From CAISIP01 sp965278985 (GTDB lineage: Bacteria; Pseudomonadota; Gammaproteobacteria; Burkholderiales; Burkholderiaceae_C): a stretch of 64,000 nt of DNA. Every line of letters starts with the position of its first letter. Positions within the stretch are counted from its first letter, which is position 1. Under the pieces are notes generated by a model. It saw only the letters and a program-made list of their open reading frames with translations, ran no database searches and was not told where the DNA came from. Location: the NCBI GenBank assembly GCA_965278985.1, contig OZ257131.1, positions 4,898,001 through 4,962,000 on the forward strand, read 5' to 3'. Of this stretch, positions 1 through 8,993 are shown one piece after another. The translations under genes and the position numbers were made by a program.

Positions 1-1
1 C

Positions 2-127
2 CGCCTCAGCGACCTGATGTTCGTGCTGGCCCGCGTGCTCAACCGCCACCGCCGCGACGGCACGGTGGGCGACGACGTCTACTGGAAGAGCGAGCGCATG
101 GCGCGCGCCGAGGGCGACGACGCCTGA
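2..127 (+). CDS. PduO-type ATP:cob(I)alamin adenosyltransferase, C-terminal fragment
   Basis: Only the last 41 codons are in the window; the gene enters from the left edge and stops at TGA 125-127. The tail reads RLSDLMFVLARVLNRHRR, which matches the end of PduO-type corrinoid adenosyltransferases (usually N-R-L-S-D-L-L-F-V-L-A-R). The enzyme transfers the adenosyl group of ATP to cob(I)alamin to make coenzyme B12 in the cytoplasm. Family assignment rests on this short helix only. Its presence fits with the B12-dependent methionine synthase genes elsewhere in the window. Confidence 0.7.
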   Translation, partial: RLSDLMFVLARVLNRHRRDGTVGDDVYWKSERMARAEGDDA

Positions 128-145
128 AGCGACGCGCGCGCGGCC

Positions 146-574
146 TCAGCGCGGTGCCAGCACCGCCATCGTGATGCGCGAGACACAGGTGAGCTCGCCC
201 GCGTCGTTGTGCATATCGATGTGCCACACCTGGGTGCTGCGGCCGATGTGCACCGGCCGCGTGGTGCCCGTGACCCAGCCGCTCCTCGCGCCACGGATAT
301 GGTTGGCGTTGATGTCCAGGCCCACGCAGTGCGTGCCTTCGGGCGTGGCGAAGGCCGCGCCGCAGGAGCCCAGGGTCTCGGCCAGCACCACGGACACGCC
401 GCCGTGCAGCAGGCCGAAGGGCTGCCGGGTGCGGGTGTCGACCGGCACGCGCGCGCGGATGGAGTCCGGCCCCACTTCGAGGAATTCGATGCCCAGCCGC
501 TCCACGGCGGTGTCCTTGTGCAGGGCCGTGAGGGCGTCGACGGAGATGGGGCGTTTCCAGACAGGCAGGGTCAT
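146..574 (-). CDS. hotdog-fold acyl-CoA thioesterase (PaaI/YdiI type)
   Basis: 142 aa, the usual size of a single hotdog domain. The sequence follows E. coli YdiI/MenI closely: WKRPIS at the start, the catalytic-loop motif RQPFGLLHGGVSVVLAE, then GLDINANHIR and the C-terminal strand TCVSRITMAVL. Such enzymes hydrolyse aryl- or acyl-CoA thioesters in the cytoplasm as tetramers. The conserved Glu in VVLAE is the expected catalytic base. The ATG at 574 was chosen; a TTG five codons upstream is also in frame. It is divergent from the acetoacetyl-CoA synthetase gene, so a CoA-metabolism role is plausible, but the substrate cannot be read from sequence. Confidence 0.85.
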   Translation of the reverse strand: MTLPVWKRPISVDALTALHKDTAVERLGIEFLEVGPDSIRARVPVDTRTRQPFGLLHGGVSVVLAETLGSCGAAFATPEGTHCVGLDINANHIRGARSGWVTGTTRPVHIGRSTQVWHIDMHNDAGELTCVSRITMAVLAPR

Positions 575-695
575 GAGCAGGGGCAGCAATGCAAGGGCGC
601 GGGCGGTGCCCGCCGTGGCGCAAGTATCGCGCAGGTGACTTCCCCTGGGTCATTCCCGATAGGGCGTGGCAGGGCGCTGCGCTAGGCTACGCCGC

Positions 696-2801
696 ATGAC
701 CTCCCGCCCCGCCACAGCCCCTGCCAACACGCCGCCCTGCGTGCCCCAGATCCGCCGTTTCCAGGACTGGTTGTACGAGACCCGGGCGCTGCGCTTCGAC
801 GCCTACGACGACCTGTGGCGCTGGTCCGTCACCGACCTGGAGGGCTTCTGGCAGAGCGTTTGGGACTACTTCGACCTGCAATCGCCCACGCCGCACACTG
901 CAGTGCTGGCGCACAACACCATGCCTGGTGCGCGCTGGTTTCCGGGCGCGCAGTGCAACTATGCGCAGCAGGTGCTGCGCCATGTGGCGCCCGCGCAGGC
1001 GGCGGGCCTGCCGGCCATCGTCTGCCGCAACGAGGCCGGCCGCGAGACCGTCATCGATTGGCCGGCGTTGCGCCGCCAGGTCGCGTCGATGGCGCTGCAC
1101 CTGCGCGCGCAAGGCCTGGAGCCCGGTGACCGCGTGGCGGCCTACCTGCCCAATGTGCCCGAGACCATGGTGGCCTTCCTGGCCGTGGCCAGCCTGGGCG
1201 GCATCTGGAGCGTGTGTGCGCCCGACATGGGCACCAACGCCGTGCTGGACCGCTTCCGCCAGATCGCGCCCAAGGTGCTCATCGGTTGTGACGGCGTGCG
1301 GTATGGCGGCCGCGTGATGGACCGCACCGGCGTGCTGGCGGAGTTGCGCGCGGCCCTGCCGTCGGTCACCCACCTCGTGGTGCTGCAGGACCTGTCGCCC
1401 GATGCGCCATTGCCGGCCTCGCTTACGCCCTGCACGTCCTTCGCCGCCGCGGCTGCGCGCGACGATGCCGCAACGGCCGCCTTCGAGCCCCTCTGGCTGC
1501 CCTTCGACCACCCGTTGTGGATCGTCTACTCCAGCGGCACCACGGGCCTGCCCAAGCCCATCGTGCACGGCCATGGCGGCGTCGTGCTGGTGGGCCTGCT
1601 GATGAAGAACCTGCACAACGACATCGGGTGCAGTTACGACCCCAACAACTGGGGCGAGCGTTTCCACTGGTACAGCAGCACGGGCTGGATCATGTGGAAT
1701 GCGCAGCTCAGCGGGCTGTTGGACGGCACCACGATCTGCCTCTACGACGGCAACCCGGGTGGCGCGACGCTGGACGCATCGGGCAACCGCAAGGCACCCG
1801 ACTGGGGCACGCTGTGGCGCGAGGTTGCGGGCATGGGCGCGACCTTCTTCGGCGCGGGCGCGGCCTTCTTCGCGAACTGCCAGAAGGACGGCCTCGACCT
1901 GTCGACCTGCGGAGACCTGTCGCGCGTGCGCGCGCTGGGCACCACGGGTTCGCCGCTCGGCGAGGACGCGCAGAACTGGGGCACGGCGCAGATGCAAAAG
2001 CTGCGGCCTGGCGCACCGGACATCTGGTGGTGCAACATTTCCGGTGGCACCGACTTCGCGGGTGCGTTCATCGGCGGCAACCGCGAGCTGCCGCTCGTGC
2101 CGGGCCAGATGCAGTGCCGCATGCTGGGCTCGTCGGTGGAGGCCTGGAACGAGCAGGGCGAGCCCGTCGTCGACGCCGTGGGCGAGCTGGTCTGCACGCA
2201 ACCCATTCCCTCCATGCCGCTGTACTTCTGGGGCGACGAAGGCGGCAAGCGCTACCTCTCCAGCTACTTCGACATGTACCCCCCGGGCCATGGCCGCCGC
2301 GGGGGCGAGGGCGGCGTCTGGCGCCACGGCGACTGGTTGCGCGTCCTGCCCTCGGGCGCCTGCATCATCTACGGCCGCAGCGACGCGACCATCAACCGCC
2401 ACGGCCTGCGCATGGGCACCAGCGAGATCTACAGCGCCGTCGAAGCACTGCCGGAGGTGGTGGACTCGATGGTGGTGGACCTGGAGTACCTGGGCCGCGA
2501 GAGCTACATGCCGCTGTTCGTGGTGCTGCGCGCTGGCGTGTCGCTCGACGAAGGATTGCGGGGCCGCATCCAGCAGGCGATCAAGACCGCGCTCTCACCG
2601 CGCTTCATTCCCAACGACATCTACGTGGTGCCCGATGTGCCGCGCACGCTCTCCGGCAAGAAGCAGGAGCTGCCGATCAAGAAGCTGCTGCTGGGCCAGT
2701 CGCTGGACAAGGTCCTCAACCGCGAAGCGATGGCCAACCCGGGCTGCCTGGAGTGGTACGTGGCCTTCGCGGCGCGGCGGGCCATCGCCGCGGCGGCCTG
2801 A
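696..2801 (+). CDS. aacS: acetoacetyl-CoA synthetase (acetoacetate--CoA ligase)
   Basis: 701 aa, ANL (AMP-forming acyl-CoA synthetase) superfamily. The N-terminal extension (about residues 10-100) carries the FQDWLYETRALRFDAYDDLW-type block of acetoacetyl-CoA synthetases. The P-loop-like motif YSSGTTGLPKPIVHGHGG lies near residue 275, and the C-terminal RTLSGKKQELPIKKLL near residue 650 supplies the adenylation lysine. The enzyme activates acetoacetate with ATP and CoA, feeding ketone bodies or PHB breakdown products into acetyl-CoA metabolism. The ATG at 696 is preferred over an in-frame ATG at 666 because homologous sequence begins only after it. Confidence 0.93.
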   Translation: MTSRPATAPANTPPCVPQIRRFQDWLYETRALRFDAYDDLWRWSVTDLEGFWQSVWDYFDLQSPTPHTAVLAHNTMPGARWFPGAQCNYAQQVLRHVAPAQAAGLPAIVCRNEAGRETVIDWPALRRQVASMALHLRAQGLEPGDRVAAYLPNVPETMVAFLAVASLGGIWSVCAPDMGTNAVLDRFRQIAPKVLIGCDGVRYGGRVMDRTGVLAELRAALPSVTHLVVLQDLSPDAPLPASLTPCTSFAAAAARDDAATAAFEPLWLPFDHPLWIVYSSGTTGLPKPIVHGHGGVVLVGLLMKNLHNDIGCSYDPNNWGERFHWYSSTGWIMWNAQLSGLLDGTTICLYDGNPGGATLDASGNRKAPDWGTLWREVAGMGATFFGAGAAFFANCQKDGLDLSTCGDLSRVRALGTTGSPLGEDAQNWGTAQMQKLRPGAPDIWWCNISGGTDFAGAFIGGNRELPLVPGQMQCRMLGSSVEAWNEQGEPVVDAVGELVCTQPIPSMPLYFWGDEGGKRYLSSYFDMYPPGHGRRGGEGGVWRHGDWLRVLPSGACIIYGRSDATINRHGLRMGTSEIYSAVEALPEVVDSMVVDLEYLGRESYMPLFVVLRAGVSLDEGLRGRIQQAIKTALSPRFIPNDIYVVPDVPRTLSGKKQELPIKKLLLGQSLDKVLNREAMANPGCLEWYVAFAARRAIAAAA

Positions 2802-2826
2802 TCCTGGCGCCGCGTGGCCGCCCGTT

Positions 2827-3153
2827 TCAGAATCGGTGTTCGGTCTGGTGCAGGCTGATCAGGCTCATGAGTGCCGTCACGACCTCGGGCTTGAAGCCCA
2901 CGCGGGTATGGCCCAGGCCGTCGCCGCCGCTCATGATGAGCTTTTCCATGTAGGGCACGCAGTCCTTCGTGCCCCAGAACGCCTTGACCGCGTCGACGAT
3001 GCGCTGGTGCCGCGCAGCGATCACGTCCAGTGCGCGGTCCACACCGGCCTGGTGGGGCAGTTCATGCAGGGGCATCGGCCGCGTGGAGATTTCTTCCTGT
3101 TCCCATTTGAGAATCGGGAAGCCATCGGGCTGCGGTTTGCGGGTAGTGGCCAT
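2827..3153 (-). CDS. conserved hypothetical protein, about 108 aa
   Basis: A small soluble protein without signal peptide or membrane segment. The start ATG at 3153 has a GGAG ribosome site about eight bases upstream. The sequence is not recognised; it contains a basic start (MATTRKPQPDGFP), a charged middle and a hydrophobic end (VVTALMSLISLHQTEH). It is convergent with aacS, 25 bp from its stop, and is transcribed in the same direction as the LysR gene upstream of it. No function is proposed. Confidence 0.7.
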   Translation of the reverse strand: MATTRKPQPDGFPILKWEQEEISTRPMPLHELPHQAGVDRALDVIAARHQRIVDAVKAFWGTKDCVPYMEKLIMSGGDGLGHTRVGFKPEVVTALMSLISLHQTEHRF

Positions 3154-3225
3154 GATGGACTCCGGTACGTAAGCAAGCGGCACCCCCAGGGCGATGCACG
3201 CGAAGAAAGTTCCGCGATTATCGAT

Positions 3226-4131
3226 CTATTCCGGTTGGGCAGCCACCGCCAGAAGCCAAGTTCGAAAGGCCGCAAGCGCCGCCCGCGGCTCACTGCGTTC
3301 CGGCGTCACGAGGTAGTAGGCGCGGTCCCCCGGGGGCTCGCGGAGGCAGGCTACGCGCAGTGCGCCGCTCTGCAACTCCTGCTCCACGAGCAGGCGCGGC
3401 GCCAGCGCGACACCCAGGCCATGGACGGCCGCTGCGACCGTCATCGAGAACAACTCGTAACGTGATCCCGCCTGGGCCATCGGTGCATCCAGACCCGCGT
3501 TGCGGAACCATTCGCGCCAGGCCAGCGGCCGCGTGCTTTGCTGCAGCAGCGGCCAGGTGGCGAGTTCGGCCACGGAGGCCGGGCGTCCCCTGCGCAGCAG
3601 CTGCGGAGCGCACACCGGCAGCATCTGCTCGTGCATCAGCAGCGTGCATTGCGTGCCGGCCCATTGCTGCATCTGCTGCGGCGTGCCGGCGAACAACGCG
3701 GCGTCGCAGCCACTGTCGCTGAACAGGAAAGGTCTGGTACGGGTCTCGATATGCACTTCCAGCCCCGGATGGAGCTTGCGCAGTGCTGGCAGCCGCGGGA
3801 TCAGCCAGCGCGTCGCGAAGGTGGGCACGGCCGCCAGCGTGAGGGACTGCGCCACGCCCTGGCCCGACATGGCCTCCAGCGTGTCGCGCTCCAGCGCCTG
3901 CAGGCGCGGCGCGATGGCGCGCGCATAGTCGGCACCCCGCTCGGTCAGCGCCACGCCATGGCGGGTGCGCCGGAACAGCGCATGGCCCACGAATTCCTCC
4001 AGCGCCGCGACCTGGCGCGAGACCGCGCTCTGCGTCAGGGCCAGCTCCTGCGCGGCCCGCGTGTAGCTCTCGTGCCGGGCCGCAGCATCGAAGCAGGCCA
4101 GGGCTTGCAGGGAAGGTATCTTGCGCCGCAT
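3226..4131 (-). CDS. LysR-family transcriptional regulator (GcvA-like), probable regulator of gcdH
   Basis: 301 aa from the ATG at 4131. The N-terminal winged helix-turn-helix (LQALACFDAAARHESYTRAA and SAVSRQVAALEE) is of the GcvA/AmpR type, followed by a substrate-binding domain from about residue 95. It is divergent from glutaryl-CoA dehydrogenase, the classical arrangement for a LysR activator of the neighbouring catabolic genes. The intergenic region holds a 25-bp dyad with a T-N11-A core (4196-4220). A role as a glutarate- or glutaryl-CoA-responsive regulator is inferred from this context only. Confidence 0.88.
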   Translation of the reverse strand: MRRKIPSLQALACFDAAARHESYTRAAQELALTQSAVSRQVAALEEFVGHALFRRTRHGVALTERGADYARAIAPRLQALERDTLEAMSGQGVAQSLTLAAVPTFATRWLIPRLPALRKLHPGLEVHIETRTRPFLFSDSGCDAALFAGTPQQMQQWAGTQCTLLMHEQMLPVCAPQLLRRGRPASVAELATWPLLQQSTRPLAWREWFRNAGLDAPMAQAGSRYELFSMTVAAAVHGLGVALAPRLLVEQELQSGALRVACLREPPGDRAYYLVTPERSEPRAALAAFRTWLLAVAAQPE

Positions 4132-4195
4132 GGTGTGCGCAATGTACACAACTGGACGCCCACCCGCACGCCGTCCTGCTGGGGACATGGGGTTT

Positions 4196-4220
4196 CAGAT
4201 ATGCGCGCTTCGCATGTCTG
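4196..4220. promoter_or_regulatory. candidate LysR operator between the LysR gene and gcdH
   Basis: Inverted repeat: CAGATATGCG, five bases, then CGCATGTCTG. The arms match at nine of ten positions. The inner part is a T-N11-A motif, the shape bound by LysR proteins. It sits 65 bp upstream of the regulator ATG and 76 bp upstream of the gcdH ATG, where a shared control site is expected. Confidence 0.55.
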
Positions 4221-4296
4221 GGTTCCGCATTTGCGTTTGTCGGTGGGCAGGGGCACGGCTACCATCGACCCTTTCCCCTCTTTCCCGGAGACGCCC

Positions 4297-5490
4297 ATGG
4301 CCAAGTCCTTCAACTGGCAGGATCCCTTCCTGCTCGACCAGCAACTGACCGAGGACGAACGCATGATCCGCGACGCGGCCCGTTCGTACTGCCAGGACAA
4401 GCTGATGCCGCGGGTGCAGTCCATGTTCCGCAACGAGTCGGTGGACACCTCCATCTTCCGCGAGATGGGCGAGCTGGGCCTGTTGGGCCCGACGATCCCC
4501 ACCGAATACGGCGGCGCCGGCCTGAACTACGTGAGTTACGGCCTGGTGGCACGCGAGATCGAGCGCGTGGACTCGGGCTTCCGCTCCATGGCCTCGGTGC
4601 AGTCTTCGCTGGTGATGGTGCCCATCAACGAATTCGGCACCGAAGCGCAGAAGCAGAAGTACCTGCCCAAGCTGGCCAGCGGCGAGTTCATCGGCTGTTT
4701 CGGCCTGACCGAGCCCGACCACGGCTCCGACCCCGGCTCCATGGCCACGCGCGCCTACAAGGTCGACGGCGGCTACAAGCTCAAGGGCGCCAAGATGTGG
4801 ATCACCAATTCGCCTGTGGCCGATGTGTTCGTGGTCTGGGCGAAGGAAGCGGCCGAGGGTGGCCAGGTCGGCCCGATCCGCGGCTTCGTGCTGGAAAAGG
4901 GCATGAAGGGCCTGACCGCGCCTGCCATCCACGGCAAGGTGGGCCTGCGCGCCTCCATCACCGGCGAGATCGTCATGGAAGACGTCTTCGTGCCCGAAGA
5001 AAACGCCTTCCCCGAGGTGCAGGGCCTGAAGGGCCCGTTCACCTGCCTCAACAGCGCACGCTTCGGTATCGCCTGGGGCGCGATCGGCGCGGCCGAGTTC
5101 TGCTGGCACACCGCTCTGCAGTACACGATGGACCGCAAGCAGTTCGGCCGCCCCTTGGCCGCCAACCAGCTCATCCAGAAGAAGCTGGCCGACATGCAGA
5201 CCGAGATCACGCTGGGCCTGCAGGCCGCGCTGCGCGTGGGCCGCATGAAGGACGAGCACCAGAACGTGGTGGAGATCACCTCGCTGATCAAGCGCAACAA
5301 CTGCGGCAAGTCACTGGACATCGCCCGCATGGCGCGCGACATGCTGGGCGGCAACGGCATCTCCGACGAGTTCGGCGTGGCGCGCCACCTCGTGAACCTC
5401 GAGGTGGTCAACACCTACGAAGGCACGCACGACATCCACGCGCTGATCCTGGGCCGCGCGCAGACCGGCATCGCAGCTTTCTCCAACTGA
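4297..5490 (+). CDS. gcdH: glutaryl-CoA dehydrogenase
   Basis: 397 aa acyl-CoA dehydrogenase. The FAD-binding signature CFGLTEPDHGSDPGSM lies near residue 140, KMWITNSPVADVFVVWA near 165, and the catalytic base is Glu375 in NTYEGTHDIHAL, the motif typical of glutaryl-CoA dehydrogenases. The enzyme oxidises and decarboxylates glutaryl-CoA to crotonyl-CoA in lysine and tryptophan degradation, passing electrons to ETF. The start has a GGAG site six bases upstream. The CoA-transferase gene follows two bases after the stop, so the two are probably cotranscribed and together convert glutarate to crotonyl-CoA. Confidence 0.93.
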   Translation: MAKSFNWQDPFLLDQQLTEDERMIRDAARSYCQDKLMPRVQSMFRNESVDTSIFREMGELGLLGPTIPTEYGGAGLNYVSYGLVAREIERVDSGFRSMASVQSSLVMVPINEFGTEAQKQKYLPKLASGEFIGCFGLTEPDHGSDPGSMATRAYKVDGGYKLKGAKMWITNSPVADVFVVWAKEAAEGGQVGPIRGFVLEKGMKGLTAPAIHGKVGLRASITGEIVMEDVFVPEENAFPEVQGLKGPFTCLNSARFGIAWGAIGAAEFCWHTALQYTMDRKQFGRPLAANQLIQKKLADMQTEITLGLQAALRVGRMKDEHQNVVEITSLIKRNNCGKSLDIARMARDMLGGNGISDEFGVARHLVNLEVVNTYEGTHDIHALILGRAQTGIAAFSN

Positions 5491-5492
5491 GC

Positions 5493-6740
5493 ATGGGCGC
5501 TCCAAACGCTGCACCGGGATCGCTGGCCGGCCTCAAGGTGCTGGACCTCTCGCGCGTGCTCGCCGGCCCCTGGTGCACGCAGATCCTCGCGGACCTGGGT
5601 GCCGACGTGGTGAAGGTCGAGATGCCGAAGGCCGGCGACGACACGCGCCACTGGGGTCCGCCCTTCCTGAAAGACGCCGAGGGCAACGACACCGACCAGG
5701 CCAGCTACTTCACGGCCTGCAACCGCAACAAGCGCTCCGTCACCATCGATATGGCCAAGCCCGAAGGCCAGGCGCTGATCCGCCAGATGGCCGCGGAGGC
5801 CGATGTGCTGGTCGAGAATTTCAAGGTCGGCGGGCTGAAGAAATACGGCCTGGACTACGCGAGCCTCTCGGCGCTGAACCCGCGCCTGGTGTACTGCTCG
5901 GTCACGGGCTTCGGCCAGACCGGGCCCTATGCCGAGCGTGCGGGCTACGACCTGCTGATCCAGGCCTCCAGCGGCATGATGAGCATCACGGGCCGCGCCG
6001 ATGGCGAGCCCGGTGGGGGTGGCGTGCGCGTGGGCGTGGCGCTCACCGACCTGTTCACCGGTGTGTACGCCTCCACCGCCATCCTCGCCGCGCTGCGTGC
6101 ACGCGATGCCAGCGGCCAGGGCCAGCACATCGACATGGCGCTGCTGGACGTGGGCATGGCGATCCTCGCGAACCAGGCCACGGGCTACCTGAACACCGGC
6201 GGCGTGCCGCAGCGCCAGGGCAACACGCACCCGAGCCTGGCGCCCTACCAGGACTTCCCCACGGCCGACGGCGCGATGCTGCTGGCCATCGGCAACGACG
6301 GCCAGTTCGCGCGCTTCTGCGAGGCGGCTGGCCATCCGGAGTGGGCGCGCGACGAACGCTTTGCCACCAACACGCTGCGCGTGCGCCACCGTGGCGTGTT
6401 GATCCCGCAGATGGAAGAGGTCACGCGCACACGGACCACGGCTGCGTGGATCACGCTGCTGGAAACGAAGGCGGTGCCCTGCGGCCCCATCAATGACATG
6501 GCCCAGGCCTTTGCCGACCCGCAGGTGGTGGCGCGCGGCCTGCGCGTGGCGCTGCCGCGCGAGGCGGGTGACGGCATCGCGTCCATCGCCGGTGTGGCCA
6601 GCCCGCTGCGGCTGTCGGCGAACCCGCCCGTGCTGCGCAATGCGCCGCCGGCGCTGGGGCAACACACGGACGAAGTGCTGGCCGGGTTGGGCCTGGACGC
6701 AGCTGCCATCGCGAAGCTGCGCGCCGACGGCGTCGTGTGA
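5493..6740 (+). CDS. CaiB/BaiF (class III) CoA-transferase, probable glutarate CoA-transferase
   Basis: 415 aa. Motifs run in the usual class III order: LKVLDLSRVLAGPWCTQILA at the N-terminus, DVLVENFKVG near 110, VTGFGQTGPYAERAGYD near 140, and QHIDMALLDVGMAIL near 215, which contains the catalytic aspartate. These enzymes move CoA between carboxylic acids through an aspartyl-CoA intermediate. Being two bases behind gcdH, the likely reaction is glutarate plus an acyl-CoA donor (for example succinyl-CoA) giving glutaryl-CoA. The substrate is inferred from context. Confidence 0.88.
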   Translation: MGAPNAAPGSLAGLKVLDLSRVLAGPWCTQILADLGADVVKVEMPKAGDDTRHWGPPFLKDAEGNDTDQASYFTACNRNKRSVTIDMAKPEGQALIRQMAAEADVLVENFKVGGLKKYGLDYASLSALNPRLVYCSVTGFGQTGPYAERAGYDLLIQASSGMMSITGRADGEPGGGGVRVGVALTDLFTGVYASTAILAALRARDASGQGQHIDMALLDVGMAILANQATGYLNTGGVPQRQGNTHPSLAPYQDFPTADGAMLLAIGNDGQFARFCEAAGHPEWARDERFATNTLRVRHRGVLIPQMEEVTRTRTTAAWITLLETKAVPCGPINDMAQAFADPQVVARGLRVALPREAGDGIASIAGVASPLRLSANPPVLRNAPPALGQHTDEVLAGLGLDAAAIAKLRADGVV

Positions 6741-6760
6741 TGCGGTAGGCTAGCGGGTCC

Positions 6761-7984
6761 ATGGAGACCGTGCCCGCAGCCTACGAACCCCGCCGCGTGT
6801 GGTGGCTGTCGCTGGCGCAGCTGGTCACCTGGGGCAGCGTGTTCTACGGCTTCGCGCTGTTGATGGAGCCCGTGGAGCGCGAGCTGGGCATCGGCCGCGC
6901 GCAGGCCTCGTTGGCCTTCAGCCTGGCGCTGCTGGCCGAGGGTCTCTTCGGTTATCCCGTGGGTCTGCTGATAGACCGCGGGCATGAGCGCATCGTCATG
7001 ACCGGAGGCTCCGTGTTGGTGGGTGTGGCCTTGCTGGCACACAGCACCATCACCAGCCTGGCGGGCTTCTACGCCGTGTGGACCGTGCTCGGTGTGGGCA
7101 TGGCGGCCACGTTGTACTCACCGGTCTTCGCGGTGGTCACGCGGCGGTATCCGCAGGACTTCCGGCGCGCCATCATCACGCTGACCTTCCTGGGTGGGCT
7201 GGCCAGCACGGCGGGCATTCCCTTCACGTCCTGGCTGATCGCGCACTGGGGCTGGCGCGCGGCCCTGTGGCCGCTGGCCGCCTTGCAGTTCCTGGTGTGC
7301 GCGCCATTGCATGCGTGGTGGTTGCGGGATGCGCCGCCGCGCGTGCTGCGGGCGGCCACAGGCGGCACCCCGGTGCAAAGCTCTGCGCGGGTACACATGC
7401 TGGGTGCCCCCTTCCTGTTGATCGGTGTATTCATCGTGCTGATGATGGCCGTGACCTCGGCGCTGCCCCCGCACCTGGTGAGCCTGTTGCGCGAGACGGG
7501 GCTGCGAGAGACCTGGGCGGTGGCTGTTCCGGCGATGGTGGGGGTGCTGCAGGTCTTCGGGCGAGCGCTGCTGTATGTCTTTGAGCGCCGCTTCGACGTG
7601 CACCTGGCCAACCGCGTGATCCCCTGCCTGATACCGGCCGGCCTGCTGTTGCTGCTGGCCTCTCCGCTGATGCTGTCGATGGGGGCTGCGTGGGGCGCTG
7701 CGGCCCTGCTGCTGTTCGTCCTGTTCTACGGCATGGGCAACGGCATGATGACCATCGTCAAGGGCACGGCCATCGCGCAGTACGTGGACCGCACGCACGT
7801 GGCCAGCCTCAATGGCGCGCTGGGCATCCCGCAGGCGCTGGCGCGTGCCGCGGCGCCGGTGGCGATGGGCGTCCTGTGGAGCCCCGCCACGGGGTACCGC
7901 GATGGCTTGTGGCTGCTGCTGGGGCTGTGTGCCGTGGCCGTGGTGGCCCTGGTGGTGGCACAGCGGCGCGTGCTGCACCGCTGA
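6761..7984 (+). CDS. major facilitator superfamily transporter
   Basis: 407 aa with about twelve hydrophobic segments and the MFS loop 2-3 signature in the form GYPVGLLIDRGHERIVMTGG. A conserved GXXXP-like element appears in GVGMAATLYSPVFAVVTRR in segment 4-5. Inner-membrane symporter or exporter of unknown substrate. It starts 20 bp after the CoA-transferase gene on the same strand, so it may import a dicarboxylate used by that operon; this is inference from position. A strong hairpin follows directly after the stop. Confidence 0.85.
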   Translation: METVPAAYEPRRVWWLSLAQLVTWGSVFYGFALLMEPVERELGIGRAQASLAFSLALLAEGLFGYPVGLLIDRGHERIVMTGGSVLVGVALLAHSTITSLAGFYAVWTVLGVGMAATLYSPVFAVVTRRYPQDFRRAIITLTFLGGLASTAGIPFTSWLIAHWGWRAALWPLAALQFLVCAPLHAWWLRDAPPRVLRAATGGTPVQSSARVHMLGAPFLLIGVFIVLMMAVTSALPPHLVSLLRETGLRETWAVAVPAMVGVLQVFGRALLYVFERRFDVHLANRVIPCLIPAGLLLLLASPLMLSMGAAWGAAALLLFVLFYGMGNGMMTIVKGTAIAQYVDRTHVASLNGALGIPQALARAAAPVAMGVLWSPATGYRDGLWLLLGLCAVAVVALVVAQRRVLHR

Positions 7985-7990
7985 ATGCAA

Positions 7991-8013
7991 AAGGCCGCGC
8001 AGTGCGCGGCCTT
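7991..8013. terminator. bidirectional terminator hairpin between convergent genes
   Basis: A perfect inverted repeat, AAGGCCGCGC, three bases, GCGCGGCCTT, begins seven bases after the MFS stop codon and ends 21 bases before the stop of the convergent glycine-zipper gene. Four A residues on one flank (7989-7992) give a short U tract for the leftward transcript. Confidence 0.7.
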
Positions 8014-8033
8014 CGGCTGGAAGCAGGATCGGC

Positions 8034-8696
8034 TTACAGCGCGCGCCACGTGCCGTCTTCGCGCACCACGCGGGCGCCCACGGCCTGGTTGCTGCTGCTC
8101 TCATAGCTGCCCATGCTGCCGTCGTCCATGCGCACCTGCACCTGGTAGACGGTCACCTTGCGCACGTTCTTCTCGATGGCATTGCCGGCGTAGCCACCGC
8201 CCACGGCACCCAGCACCGTGGCCAGCGCACGGCCGTTGCCGCCGCCCACCTGGTTGCCCAACACGGCACCGGCCACGCCGCCACCGATGGCGCCCAGGCC
8301 CGAGCCCTCGCCCTTGCGCGTCACGGGGGTCACGGAGGCGATGGTGCCGCAGTTGCTGCAGACGTTGGCTGCGCGGACCGGCTGCGGTGCCGGCAGCACG
8401 GTGGCCGCAGGCACCGCTGCGCGCACCACTGGCTTGGGGGCGGGCTTCGATGCCGGCTTGACGGCCGGTGGTTCCGCCAAATCATCTCCCTTGAGGGCCA
8501 TGCCAGCTGCTGCCACTGCCTGCGGCGTCGTGGTGCTCATCTCGGCCACGGAGGCGGTGGTGCGCGTCTGCTGGTAGGCCAGCAGACCGCCCAGGCCCAG
8601 GACCGCGATGGCGAGGATGCCGACGGCCGCCCACAGCGGACGGTTGGCAGTGTGGTGGTCGCCCGAAGGCAGTGTGGAAGTTGAAGCGTTGTTCAT
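8034..8696 (-). CDS. membrane-anchored glycine-zipper 2TM-domain protein
   Basis: 220 aa. Residues 20-42 form one membrane anchor (LWAAVGILAIAVLGLGGLLA). A proline/alanine/lysine-rich linker follows (about 75-110), then VCSNCGTIASVTPV and a glycine zipper (about 135-170: GLGAIGGGVAGAVLGNQVGG and ATVLGAVGGGYAGNAIEKN), and a C-terminal beta-like domain with VYQVQVRMDDGS. This is the Rick_17kDa/SmpA-like outer-membrane lipoprotein fold carried on an inner-membrane anchor, as in many betaproteobacterial envelope proteins. The exact role is unknown. Confidence 0.8.
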   Translation of the reverse strand: MNNASTSTLPSGDHHTANRPLWAAVGILAIAVLGLGGLLAYQQTRTTASVAEMSTTTPQAVAAAGMALKGDDLAEPPAVKPASKPAPKPVVRAAVPAATVLPAPQPVRAANVCSNCGTIASVTPVTRKGEGSGLGAIGGGVAGAVLGNQVGGGNGRALATVLGAVGGGYAGNAIEKNVRKVTVYQVQVRMDDGSMGSYESSSNQAVGARVVREDGTWRAL

Positions 8697-8825
8697 GGTG
8701 TTTTCCCCTTTCGAAGTTGCCTCGCGGTGGCGGGAATTCCGCCGTTCCGTGGAGCATGGGTGCTAAGGTAACGCGACCAAGCTGACTGGTTGCTGAACGG
8801 ATGCAAGGAGGGGTGAGAAACCGCC

Positions 8826-8845
8826 TCGTACACCGTCGTACACCG
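8826..8845. repeat. exact tandem duplication of a 10-bp unit
   Basis: TCGTACACCG occurs twice back to back in the 297-bp divergent intergenic region between the glycine-zipper gene and the sirtuin gene. It could be a regulator half-site pair; nothing else recognisable was found in this gap. Confidence 0.5.
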
Positions 8846-8993
8846 CATGTCGTCTGCTGGTCGGTTGCATGCTACCTGCCGATACAGGGCCAGGTACAGG
8901 GGGCGCACGCAGGTATGCTTGCTGTCTGACACGGCTGCGGGACAGGCGCTGACGGCGCCCCTGCATCTACCTGCGCACCAACCCTTCGGCGCC

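Noticed and set aside
687..2402. Long minus-strand frame inside aacS
   Set aside because: Shadow of the acetoacetyl-CoA synthetase coding sequence, low-complexity His/Arg/Ala translation.
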